From: Clostridia bacterium | GTDB lineage: Bacteria > Bacillota > Clostridia > Oscillospirales > Acutalibacteraceae | Assembly: GCA_900766945.1 (NCBI GenBank) | Contig: CAAFXD010000248.1 | Location: forward strand, 1 to 6,721 | Direction: 5' to 3' | DNA length: 6,721 nucleotides | Shown: piece by piece, positions 1 to 5,822 of the stretch | How positions within the stretch are numbered: position 1 is the first letter of the stretch | Layout of the letters: every line of letters starts with the position of its first letter | The notes under the pieces: generated by a model | Database searches by the model: none | Seen by the model: only the letters and a program-made list of their open reading frames with translations | What the model was told of the DNA's origin: nothing | Position numbers and translations under genes: made by a program

Positions 1-842
1 ACCCACACCTGCAAATTCACCTTGCAGTCGAAAAAGCGTTCCATATCCTGCCGCGCAAAGGTCGAGATTTTTTTAAGCATTTTGCCGCCCTTGCCGATGA
101 TAATGCCCTTGTGGGTTTCGCGTTCACAGTAGATTGTCGCGTCAATGTCCACAATCCTCGAGCCGTCCTCGCGCTCGCGCATTTTTTCAATCGAAACCGC
201 CGCGCCGTGGGGAATTTCTTTGTCCAAAAGCCGAAGCATTTTTTCGCGTATCATTTCAGCCGCCAGCACCCGTTCGGGCTGGTCGGTTAAAGTGTCGTCG
301 GGGAAAAAGTGTTCGCTTTCAAACGCTTGTTTTTTGAGTTCATCAAGCAAAATGTGCATGCCGTTGCCGTCTGCGGCGGAAACGGGAATCACCGCTTCAA
401 AATCCATGAACCCCGACAAATACGCAATGCGCGCCATCAAATCGGTTTTGTCTTTCACGGTGTCGATTTTATTGACCGCCAACAGCGTCGGAATTTTGGC
501 TTTTTTGATTTTGTCGAGCAGTTCGAGTTCCGCTTCGTTACATTCTTTGTCGAGCGCCTCGGCGACAAACAGGCAAGCGTCCACGCCCGCAATGCTGTCG
601 GACACGGCTTGTACCATTTTTTCGCCCAATTTGGTGCGCGGGCGGTGAAAGCCCGGCGTGTCGGTAAAGACCAACTGCACATTGTCATCGGTCGTGAGCA
701 CGCCCATAATGCGCGTACGCGTGGTTTGCGGCTTACTTGACACAATCGCAATTTTACTGCCCAACAGGCGGTTTAAAATTGAGGATTTGCCGACATTTGC
801 TTTGCCGACAATCGCAATAAACGCGGTTTTGGGTGGTTGCAT
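1..842 (-). CDS. era: GTPase Era (3' end cut by window edge)
   Basis: Era is an essential cytoplasmic, membrane-associated GTPase that binds the 3' end of 16S rRNA and acts as a checkpoint in 30S subunit assembly. I translated the minus strand from the ATG at 842 and obtained 280 residues plus a partial codon. G1 is GKANVGKS (13-20), G3 is DTPG (61-64), G4 is NKID (124-127) and G5 is SAA (155-157). The switch-I stretch SSKPQTTRTRIMG (35-47) is typical of Era. The C-terminal KH domain is visible with GIIIGKGGKMLKKI (246-259). Era proteins are usually about 300 residues, so roughly 20 are missing at the left edge. The start follows the lipid-kinase stop by 8 bases, and an AAGGA ribosome site (855-859) lies inside the end of that gene, so translation is probably coupled. 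G1 differs slightly from the usual GRPN(A/V)GKS, which should not affect nucleotide binding. Confidence 0.98.
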   Translation of the reverse strand, partial: MQPPKTAFIAIVGKANVGKSSILNRLLGSKIAIVSSKPQTTRTRIMGVLTTDDNVQLVFTDTPGFHRPRTKLGEKMVQAVSDSIAGVDACLFVAEALDKECNEAELELLDKIKKAKIPTLLAVNKIDTVKDKTDLMARIAYLSGFMDFEAVIPVSAADGNGMHILLDELKKQAFESEHFFPDDTLTDQPERVLAAEMIREKMLRLLDKEIPHGAAVSIEKMREREDGSRIVDIDATIYCERETHKGIIIGKGGKMLKKISTFARQDMERFFDCKVNLQVW

Positions 843-850
843 AGAAATAC

Positions 851-1351
851 TTATTCCTTTCGAGGTGTTGTGCTGTTGTCCTGTGTACTGCTTTTGCCGA
901 AGCCCTTAAAAATGAATACGGTAGCGAGCACCACGGACAGCAAGAAGATAAGCAACATATACGGTTTGTCACAATAGTATTGAAACATTGCCAGGAATGC
1001 CGCTTTTTGCCCTAAAATCGAAACGCCGACGCATACCGAAAAAATCGCGGCGACCAACACCGCGCCCGCGGCAGTATCTTTGGCAATTTTGCCTCTTTCG
1101 GTGTGTTGTTCGCTTGCCAAATCCACGGTGCGTTCCACAGCGGTATTGACAAGTTCGAGCGCCACAACCAGCGCGTTTGCCAAAAACAGCACGGCAAGCC
1201 GGGTGCGCGTCACCGCAAAAAAGTCATACACGGCCAAAAAGGTATACATATACACCATACAGGTGAAATGAATGCGCATATTGCGCTCGTATTTGAGGGC
1301 ATACCATATGCCGCGAAAGGCATAGCCGAAGCTTTTTACTAAACTTTTCAT
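851..1351 (-). CDS. dgkA: Diacylglycerol/undecaprenol kinase, DgkA family, with extra C-terminal membrane helix
   Basis: A small integral-membrane lipid kinase of 166 residues. In Gram-positive bacteria this family mainly phosphorylates undecaprenol, recycling the lipid carrier for peptidoglycan and wall polymers, and can also act on diacylglycerol. The family signature is clear: ERNMRIH (22-28), the catalytic ELVNTAVERTVDL (66-78) and KDTAAGAVL (91-99). Three membrane helices are predicted at about 30-47, 50-69 and 95-115, as in the family. A fourth hydrophobic segment at about 131-149 and a polar tail follow; typical Gram-positive members end near residue 120-130. The start lies 6 bases after the ybeY stop without a strong ribosome site of its own, which suggests translational coupling. 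The N-terminus (KSFGYAFRGIWYALKYERN) matches the family, supporting this ATG. Substrate choice cannot be decided from sequence alone. Confidence 0.95.
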   Translation of the reverse strand: MKSLVKSFGYAFRGIWYALKYERNMRIHFTCMVYMYTFLAVYDFFAVTRTRLAVLFLANALVVALELVNTAVERTVDLASEQHTERGKIAKDTAAGAVLVAAIFSVCVGVSILGQKAAFLAMFQYYCDKPYMLLIFLLSVVLATVFIFKGFGKSSTQDNSTTPRKE

Positions 1352-1357
1352 ACTGCT

Positions 1358-1864
1358 TTATTCGCCGTCAAAATAGTAACTGCCGTTGCGTTTGAGCCCC
1401 AACTGCGTCAAAACCGCTTCTTCCTTTTCGCGCATATGTACGGCCTCTAAGCCGCCGTTCACATGGTCATAGCCTAAAAGGTGGAGCATGGAATGCACGG
1501 TCAAAAATGCGACCTCGCGCTGTAAGGGGTGGCCGTATTCCTCCGCCTGCCGGACAGCGCGTTCCATCGAAATGACAATATCCCCGAGCAGTTTTGCGCC
1601 CGTTTCGGGGTTGACATCATACACGCCGTTTTCACCAAGCGGGAAAGACAGCACATCGGTCGCCTTGTCGATATTGCGGTGCTGTTTATTGAGTTCCTGA
1701 ATTCTTGTGTCGTCCACAAAGGTAACGCTGATTTCGGCGGAGCCTTCAAAATTTTCCTGCACCAAAACGGCGTGACAGCAACGGCGCACGAGCATACGCA
1801 CACCTGTGGGGATTTTGACTTCTTTTTGGTCGTTGGCAATCATCACTTTGATTTTATCAGTCAT
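1358..1864 (-). CDS. ybeY: Endoribonuclease YbeY (16S rRNA maturation factor)
   Basis: YbeY is a cytoplasmic single-strand endoribonuclease needed for 16S rRNA 3'-end maturation and late 70S quality control. The protein has 168 residues, the usual length. The zinc-binding motif is complete: HSMLHLLGYDH with His124, His128 and His134. Other conserved blocks are TDVLSFP (69-75) and LGDIVIS (93-99), both family hallmarks. The ATG overlaps the phoH stop codon by four bases (ATGA), and a strong AGGAGG ribosome site (1875-1880) lies 10 bases upstream inside phoH, so the two genes are cotranscribed and probably translationally coupled. Its placement in one unit with era fits its known partnership in 16S rRNA processing. 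No key residue is missing. Confidence 0.97.
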   Translation of the reverse strand: MTDKIKVMIANDQKEVKIPTGVRMLVRRCCHAVLVQENFEGSAEISVTFVDDTRIQELNKQHRNIDKATDVLSFPLGENGVYDVNPETGAKLLGDIVISMERAVRQAEEYGHPLQREVAFLTVHSMLHLLGYDHVNGGLEAVHMREKEEAVLTQLGLKRNGSYYFDGE

Positions 1865-2823
1865 TTGCGTTTTGCCTCCTCATTCTTTTCGTAAGCCTTA
1901 ATAATATCCTGCACCAACTTGTGGCGCACCACATCTTTTTCGGTAAACCGACAAATGGAAATGTCGGGAATATCCTTTAAAATTTTCATCGCCTGCAACA
2001 GCCCCGACTTTTTGCCGTCGGGCAGGTCAATTTGCGTAATATCGCCCGTGACCACCATTTTGGAATTAAAGCCCAAACGCGTTAAGAACATTTTCATTTG
2101 CTCTTTGGTGGTATTCTGTGCCTCGTCGAGAATAATAAAACTGTCGTCGAGCGTTCTGCCGCGCATATAGGCAAGGGGAGCCACCTCAATACTGCCGCGC
2201 TCCTGATAGCGCTGGAACGCTTCGGCGCCGAGCATATCAAACAGCGCGTCGTAAAGCGGGCGTAAATACGGGTCGACCTTTTGCTGTAAATCACCGGGCA
2301 AAAAGCCCAATTTTTCGCCCGCCTCAACAGCGGGGCGGGTTAAAATAATGCGGTTGACTTCTTTCGCGCGAAACGCCGTAACTGCCATAGCAACTGCCAA
2401 GTAGGTTTTGCCCGTACCCGCAGGGCCTGCACCCAAAGTGATGGTATTTTTGCGGATTGCCTCGACATATTTTTTCTGCCCCAAGGTTTTGGGCTTGACG
2501 GGCTTGCCCTTTGCCGTCATACAAATGCAATCGCCGACCAACCCCGAGAGCTTGTCCTCTGCCCCCTCGTTGACGAGGGAAAGCACATAGCGCACATTTT
2601 GCTCGGACAGCGCCTCGCCTTTATTGATGAGCATTAACAGCCCGTTCACGGCGCGCACGGCTTTTTGCACATCGTCCGCTTCGCCGCTGATTTTCAAATC
2701 CGACCCGCGGCTTAACACCTTGACTTTGAACTCCTGCTCAATCTGCCGAATATTCTCATCAAAACTGCCGAACAGGCTGACCGCATGCTCCATACGGTCA
2801 ACACTAATCAACTGTTCAAACAA
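1861..2823 (-). CDS. phoH: PhoH family ATPase (TTG start)
   Basis: PhoH-type cytoplasmic P-loop ATPase. The exact role is unsettled; it is linked to RNA metabolism and is nearly always encoded with ybeY and era. I start it at the TTG at 2823, giving 320 residues, close to the usual 315-325. A GGGAG ribosome site (2831-2835) lies 7 bases upstream, and the TTG at 2856 that would give 331 residues lies almost on the predicted transcription start. The N-terminal RNA-binding (KH-like) region spans about 20-70. Walker A is GPAGTGKT (133-140), Walker B is FIILDEAQN (229-237), and the conserved TRPAVEAGEKLGFLPGDL (162-179) and TGD (259-261) are present, as is the arginine of VVRH (298-301). All ATPase residues look intact. 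In many Firmicutes yqfF (a membrane HD hydrolase) lies between phoH and ybeY; here the two genes overlap directly. Confidence 0.96.
   Translation of the reverse strand: MFEQLISVDRMEHAVSLFGSFDENIRQIEQEFKVKVLSRGSDLKISGEADDVQKAVRAVNGLLMLINKGEALSEQNVRYVLSLVNEGAEDKLSGLVGDCICMTAKGKPVKPKTLGQKKYVEAIRKNTITLGAGPAGTGKTYLAVAMAVTAFRAKEVNRIILTRPAVEAGEKLGFLPGDLQQKVDPYLRPLYDALFDMLGAEAFQRYQERGSIEVAPLAYMRGRTLDDSFIILDEAQNTTKEQMKMFLTRLGFNSKMVVTGDITQIDLPDGKKSGLLQAMKILKDIPDISICRFTEKDVVRHKLVQDIIKAYEKNEEAKRK
1875..1880 (-). promoter_or_regulatory. Ribosome binding site of ybeY
   Basis: A perfect AGGAGG on the minus strand lies 10 bases before the ybeY ATG, inside the last codons of phoH. It lets ybeY be initiated despite the ATGA overlap with phoH. 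Confidence 0.8.
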
Positions 2824-2827
2824 CGAA

Positions 2828-2835
2828 CCACTCCC
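2828..2835 (-). promoter_or_regulatory. Ribosome binding site that sets the phoH start
   Basis: GGGAGTGG on the minus strand, with the GGGAG core 7 bases before a TTG at 2823. The only ATG nearby (codon at 2791-2793, residue 11 of the called protein) has no ribosome site before it, so TTG 2823 is the best start. Confidence 0.6.
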
Positions 2836-2858
2836 ACACAACAAAATTCTGTTCAAAT

Positions 2859-2894
2859 TTAATATATTATAGCACAGATTTTGTGATTAGTCAC
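2859..2894 (-). promoter_or_regulatory. Sigma-A-type promoter for phoH-ybeY-dgkA-era
   Basis: On the minus strand there is a perfect -10 box TATAAT (2871-2866) preceded by TGC, giving an extended -10 (TGnTATAAT). Seventeen bases upstream lies GTGACT (2894-2889), matching TTGACA at 4 of 6 positions; it overlaps the last codons of yqfD. The predicted transcription start is near 2859, giving a leader of about 36 bases to the TTG at 2823. This would let the four housekeeping genes be expressed in growing cells independently of the sporulation genes upstream. Called by eye; no experimental evidence. Confidence 0.65.
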
Positions 2895-4059
2895 TAATTT
2901 TTTCTACAAAAATCTCCTGATTTACCCCGATTTCTTTTTCACAGGTCACGAAAGCGCGCACGCACGGAACGCCGCCGTCTTGTGCAAAGGTCACACTTTC
3001 TGCCAAAATGGTGCTCTCCTGCCAAATATCTTTATATGCGGCAGTAAAATTTTTGACGGCATAGCGCAGGGCGTCGGTTTCCGTCGCAAAGGTAAACTCC
3101 GAAGCAAACGCCGGTTTGCGGTCATACAAAATCCCGACGGGCAATGCCGTATTGCCGTTGGACAGATATTCAGCGGTTTGGTAGGCGTTTTCGCCAAGCG
3201 CGGGTGCAAGCGGCAATTGAATGCCGAAAAAGAACAGGGTTTTGCGCTCTTGCACCCCGCTACACTGCCAAAAGGGCTCTGCGGGACTTGAAAACAGCAA
3301 ATTGCGCTCCACACGGGCATATACCTTGCCCTGCGCGCCTTTTAAGGTTTCGGAATTATCCAAATTCTGCACCACGCCGGAAATCAGCAAATCCCCTTTG
3401 AGCACCGCCGAGCCCACGGGCAACGCCGCCGTACCGGAAAACACCTCTATTTTGGTTAGTATGCCGTCTTCGGCGGCAATTATGTTGGAGGGCGTAAAGG
3501 TGTCGAGAATTTCGGGCTGTTCTATCGCCTCGCGCACCTCAATCACCGCCTTGCAGTTGTCAATATTGACCGCCGCCCAGGAAAGTGTTTCTAAATTTTC
3601 CAACAGTCCGTCCGCCAACGCTTCGCCGCTGATGCGACTGCGGCGCACGCCGATATGCAAACCCATATTTTCGGTGATTTCCAAAATCGTTTCGGTTGGA
3701 ATTTCGTTGTTGCCCGTCACTTCAATCGTCCAAATATGCCCAGAAAGCACCGCAATCAGCAAGGCGGACACCGCCACGCCGCACAAAAGACCGACGCGTT
3801 TTTTGTTGCGTGCCGAGAAAAACGGCAGACCGTGTTTTTCGGCAATGCGCACGCGCACCCCCGAACGGTAAGCGACGGGTCGAATGCGTTTGTACGCGCG
3901 GGCAGAGGTTTTGCCCGAAAAGTATTCGCCGTGGCTTTGCAAATCCCAAAGCGGAATATGATATTTGACGCACAAATTCAAAAAGCGCTCGGGAAAGCCC
4001 CCGTGCCCCGTAAACAAAACATATCCAAACAGACTGCGCAGTAATTTAACAATCAGCAA
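2887..4059 (-). CDS. yqfD: Sporulation protein YqfD
   Basis: Sporulation membrane protein of the YqfD family (390 residues, the usual size). In Bacillus subtilis yqfD belongs to the mother-cell SigE regulon; its biochemical role is not known. The N-terminus carries the family hallmark GGFPERFLNLCVKYHIPLWDL (20-40). A single membrane helix lies at about 89-109, after a basic RNKKR, so the N-terminal ~85 residues are probably cytoplasmic (mother cell) and the rest outside. The stretch 112-180, beginning IEVTGNNEIP, resembles a POTRA-like fold as in other bitopic envelope proteins. The start is a TTG with the strong site GGGAGGAG (4066-4073) ending 6 bases before it; no ATG fits. It follows the yqfC stop by 15 bases, which the ribosome site fills, so the pair is an operon. 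The stop is close to the phoH promoter. Confidence 0.93.
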   Translation of the reverse strand: MLIVKLLRSLFGYVLFTGHGGFPERFLNLCVKYHIPLWDLQSHGEYFSGKTSARAYKRIRPVAYRSGVRVRIAEKHGLPFFSARNKKRVGLLCGVAVSALLIAVLSGHIWTIEVTGNNEIPTETILEITENMGLHIGVRRSRISGEALADGLLENLETLSWAAVNIDNCKAVIEVREAIEQPEILDTFTPSNIIAAEDGILTKIEVFSGTAALPVGSAVLKGDLLISGVVQNLDNSETLKGAQGKVYARVERNLLFSSPAEPFWQCSGVQERKTLFFFGIQLPLAPALGENAYQTAEYLSNGNTALPVGILYDRKPAFASEFTFATETDALRYAVKNFTAAYKDIWQESTILAESVTFAQDGGVPCVRAFVTCEKEIGVNQEIFVEKISD

Positions 4060-4065
4060 GCCGCT

Positions 4066-4073
4066 CTCCTCCC
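4066..4073 (-). promoter_or_regulatory. Ribosome binding site that sets the TTG start of yqfD
   Basis: GGGAGGAG on the minus strand, 6 bases before TTG at 4059, in the 15-base gap after the yqfC stop. It justifies the non-ATG start. Confidence 0.75.
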
Positions 4074-4074
4074 A

Positions 4075-4356
4075 CTACCTTGTAAACTCCACCGACTGAA
4101 TGACGCCGTAGATTTCGGTTTGGCTTTCGGAATAGGCGCGAATGGTCAGATTGCGCCCGTAAAACCGCAGTACGCACGCACCGGCGTTGAGCGCGATACC
4201 GTCCTCGGTGTATTCGAGCACACCCTTGCAGCCGTCCACAACGGCCTCGCCGTTGCCGAGCATTTCGATATACGGTATATCGCGCGATGCTTTTTCGGTA
4301 AGCTCCGAAAGTGCGCCGTTTGTGCGCTTTGCGGTTGGTTTTCTTTGCCTGCGCAT
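4075..4356 (-). CDS. yqfC: Sporulation protein YqfC (YabP/YqfC family)
   Basis: Small soluble sporulation protein of the YabP/YqfC family, in the SigE regulon in Bacillus subtilis; its molecular role is unknown. I start it at the ATG at 4356, giving 93 residues, the usual length. A GGAGGTG ribosome site (4363-4369) lies 6 bases upstream. The upstream in-frame ATG at 4395 would add 13 residues, lacks a ribosome site, and lies before the expected transcription start. The family pattern is visible in IPYIEMLGNGEAVVDGCKG (28-46), then VLEYTEDGI (47-54 region) and a beta-rich end LTIRAYSESQTEIYGVIQSVEF. The first 25 residues are basic and variable. It is followed directly by yqfD, the conserved partner, which makes the identification firm although the protein is short. 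Confidence 0.88.
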   Translation of the reverse strand: MRRQRKPTAKRTNGALSELTEKASRDIPYIEMLGNGEAVVDGCKGVLEYTEDGIALNAGACVLRFYGRNLTIRAYSESQTEIYGVIQSVEFTR

Positions 4357-4362
4357 TTCGTT

Positions 4363-4369
4363 CACCTCC
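4363..4369 (-). promoter_or_regulatory. Ribosome binding site that sets the yqfC start
   Basis: GGAGGTG on the minus strand, 6 bases before the ATG at 4356. It favours the 93-residue protein over the 106-residue version starting at 4395. Confidence 0.8.
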
Positions 4370-4378
4370 ACGCATAGA

Positions 4379-4386
4379 AATGTATG
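4379..4386 (-). promoter_or_regulatory. SigE-like -10 element for yqfC-yqfD
   Basis: CATACATT on the minus strand is a full match to the SigE -10 consensus CATACAnT. A transcription start near 4372 would leave a short leader carrying the GGAGGTG site. The -35 is weak: GAATTTA (4403-4397) resembles the SigE -35, but the spacer is only 10 bases instead of 13-15; at normal spacing the match is poor. Regulation by SigE is expected from the gene family. Confidence 0.5.
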
Positions 4387-4396
4387 CGCGCGCATA
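4383..4396. repeat. Perfect 14-base palindrome between divergent promoters
   Basis: TATGCGCGCGCATA is its own reverse complement. Its outer arms contribute the CATA part of both divergent -10 elements. It could be a regulator site or simply a by-product of two back-to-back -10 boxes. Confidence 0.6.
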
Positions 4397-4438
4397 TAAA
4401 TTCAGTACCGAGACCGTCAAAAAAAGGGGATTATTTCC

Positions 4439-5668
4439 ATGCAAAAAGCATTGCGCGTGTGGGTGTATGGGATTTTCGCGGCCGCGTGCATCGGGTTATT
4501 TTTGCGACCGCAAATTTGCGCGGCGGGCGTGCAAAATGCGCTGTTGCTGTGTGCAAAAACGCTTGTGCCTTCCCTGTTTCCGTTTCTGGTGCTGTCGGGA
4601 TTTTTTCTGCGTTCGGGGCTGTGCACGATTTGCGGCGCGCGGCTTTCGCATTTTACAACACGGCTGTTTCGCCTGCCGGGAGAAAGCGCGGGCGTATGGC
4701 TGCTGTCGATGGTCGGGGGTTTTCCCGTCGGCATCCAAATGACGGCAAACCTGTTTGCGGACGGGCAAATCACAAAGCGGCAGGCGGTAACCATGTGTCT
4801 GTTCTGTTTCAATGCCGGGCCGGCGTTTGTCCTTTCTGCTGTCGGGGTGGGGCTCTACGGCAGTACGCGCGTCGGCGGGGTGCTGTACGGCGCGTTATGC
4901 CTTTCGGCGCTGACGGTCGGACTGCTTCTGCGTTTTACATTCCCGAAACCGCCGAAAAATACAGCAAAATACGAAAGCCGCGTTTTGCACATTCAGCTTT
5001 CCGCGGCGTTCACACAATCGGTCAGCGAAGCGATGCAAACCACCTTACAAATTTGCGCGTGGGTGGCGCTGTTCGGCGGGATTTCCGCCTTGTTGAAAGC
5101 CCTGCCGCTTTCGGACGGGATGCATCTGTTGCCGGTATATATAACCGAGGTCACCAACGGTGTCACTGCCGCCGCAGGGCGCTTGCCGCTGCCTGCGGTT
5201 GCGGCAATTCTTTCCTTCGGCGGGCTTGCCGTGCATTGTCAGGTGTTGGCAGATTTAACCCGTTGCGGCGTTTCCTATCTCCGCTTTTTCTGCGCACGGC
5301 TTTCCGGCGCGGCGCTGTCTGCGCTGTATTGTTTTCTGCTTTTAAAAATTTTTCCCTGTGAGGTGAATACCTTTGCGGGAACGGCTGTTCTATCCCACGC
5401 GGGGGTGTCGGTTTCCGTGCCCGCCGCGGCGGCGCTGTTGCTTTGCGCGATACTGTTCCTTTGGGAGGTTGAAAGTAAGCGAAAAGTATGTTACAATAAA
5501 GATATCGCCGAAACAGACAGGGGTAACCGAAATGAAAAAGCAAGCCAAAGTCGAAATCGCACCGAAATGCGAATACTGCGTGCACGCGCGCCCTTCGCCC
5601 GACGGGGAAACGGTGCTTTGCCCCAAAAAGGGCGTGGTGGAAAAAGACAGCAAATGCCGAAAATATAA
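4439..5668 (+). CDS. ylbJ: YlbJ-like sporulation integral membrane protein (nucleoside-recognition/Gate family), frame runs into next gene
   Basis: Polytopic membrane protein of the Gate (nucleoside recognition) family, related to YlbJ, which in Bacillus subtilis is SigE-controlled and needed for heat-resistant spores; the transported solute, if any, is unknown. The ATG has AGGGGA (4425-4430) 8 bases upstream. Hydrophobic segments lie at about 6-24, 34-58, 85-105, 120-140, 145-166, 203-222, 252-270, 285-305 and 325-343. Family motifs visible are PSLFPFLVLSGFF (44-56), GGFPVGIQMTANL (93-105) and CFNAGPAF (123-130). Beyond residue about 349 (after WEVESKRK) the protein turns into a polar, Arg/Lys-rich tail read from the promoter and out-of-frame coding sequence of the next gene, with 137 bases of overlap. 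The natural end of the protein is probably near 5485, and the tail may reflect a lost stop or an indel. Identity as the true YlbJ orthologue rather than a relative is likely but not certain. Confidence 0.8.
   Translation: MQKALRVWVYGIFAAACIGLFLRPQICAAGVQNALLLCAKTLVPSLFPFLVLSGFFLRSGLCTICGARLSHFTTRLFRLPGESAGVWLLSMVGGFPVGIQMTANLFADGQITKRQAVTMCLFCFNAGPAFVLSAVGVGLYGSTRVGGVLYGALCLSALTVGLLLRFTFPKPPKNTAKYESRVLHIQLSAAFTQSVSEAMQTTLQICAWVALFGGISALLKALPLSDGMHLLPVYITEVTNGVTAAAGRLPLPAVAAILSFGGLAVHCQVLADLTRCGVSYLRFFCARLSGAALSALYCFLLLKIFPCEVNTFAGTAVLSHAGVSVSVPAAAALLLCAILFLWEVESKRKVCYNKDIAETDRGNRNEKASQSRNRTEMRILRARAPFARRGNGALPQKGRGGKRQQMPKI
5469..5497 (+). promoter_or_regulatory. Sigma-A-type promoter for the four-cysteine protein
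   Basis: TTGAAA (5469-5474, 5 of 6 to TTGACA), a 17-base spacer, and TACAAT (5492-5497, 5 of 6 to TATAAT) preceded by TGT, an extended -10. The start is expected near 5504, about 28 bases before the ATG at 5532. It sits inside the 3' part of the ylbJ reading frame, so the small gene can be expressed in vegetative cells apart from sporulation. Confidence 0.75.
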
Positions 5669-5744
5669 ATATGACATTTTAAAACGGCAACCGAAGCATA
5701 AGCCGAAATTACAGGAATTTTCGGCGGAGGATTTTACATTATAA
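5532..5744 (+). CDS. Small four-cysteine protein, unknown function
   Basis: A 70-residue basic soluble protein with no membrane segment or signal peptide. I start it at the ATG at 5532, with AGGGGT (5519-5524) 7 bases upstream and a good sigma-A promoter before that. Four cysteines are arranged CEYC (13-16), LCPKKG (Cys30) and KCRKYKYD (Cys42), that is Cx2C-x13-C-x11-C, which could bind one zinc ion. The pattern CEYC...LCPKKGVV...CRKYKYDILKR resembles small hypothetical proteins I have seen in Clostridia genomes, but I know no function for them. The second half, KRQPKHKPKLQEFSAEDFTL, is polar and probably flexible. It overlaps the end of the ylbJ frame in another frame, and is followed at once by a terminator, so it is a single-gene transcript or the tail of a ylbJ read-through transcript. 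Confidence 0.85.
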   Translation: MKKQAKVEIAPKCEYCVHARPSPDGETVLCPKKGVVEKDSKCRKYKYDILKRQPKHKPKLQEFSAEDFTL

Positions 5745-5745
5745 A

Positions 5746-5780
5746 GAAAGCGAGTGGAAAATTCCACTCGCTTTTTCTTT
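5746..5780. terminator. Bidirectional intrinsic terminator
   Basis: An almost perfect inverted repeat: 5747-5759 pairs with 5762-5774 (13 base pairs), extended by a G-U pair at 5746/5775. On the plus strand it is followed by TTTTTCTTTTT, a good intrinsic terminator for the small gene whose stop is at 5744. On the minus strand the hairpin is followed by CTTTCTTTAT, a weaker U-tract that may end the alpha-galactosidase transcript. This fits the convergent gene arrangement. Confidence 0.9.
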
Positions 5781-5822
5781 TTCATTGTATAAATACAAAT
5801 TCAATAGACGGTGAACACCCGT

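Larger units (their letters stand above)
4372..4400 (+). promoter_or_regulatory. SigE-like promoter for the ylbJ-like gene
   Basis: On the plus strand GCATAGA (4372-4378) fits the SigE -35 pattern at 5 of 7 positions. After a 14-base spacer, CATATAAA (4393-4400) fits the -10 pattern CATACAnT at 6 of 8. The start would be near 4407 with a leader of about 32 bases including AGGGGA (4425-4430). It overlaps the oppositely oriented yqfC promoter. Confidence 0.45.

Noticed and set aside
145..648. A 167-codon open frame antisense to era
   Set aside because: Ser-rich shadow of a well-conserved GTPase gene; no ribosome site or recognisable domain.
3221..3871. A 216-codon open frame antisense to yqfD
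   Set aside because: Composition is that of an antisense shadow (Ser/Pro-rich), no ribosome site, and yqfD is firmly identified on the other strand.
4357..4395. Thirteen-residue N-terminal extension of YqfC from the ATG at 4395
   Set aside because: No ribosome site, lies upstream of the SigE-like -10 and palindrome, and the 93-residue form matches the usual length.
4384..5361. A 325-codon open frame on the plus strand overlapping the ylbJ-like gene
   Set aside because: It is Arg/Ala/Gly-rich, has no ribosome site or family features, and shadows a gene with clear membrane segments and motifs.
5373..5531. N-terminal extension of the four-cysteine protein starting at 5373
   Set aside because: It would be translated from the ylbJ coding region and across the promoter in another frame; the ATG at 5532 has a good ribosome site and promoter.
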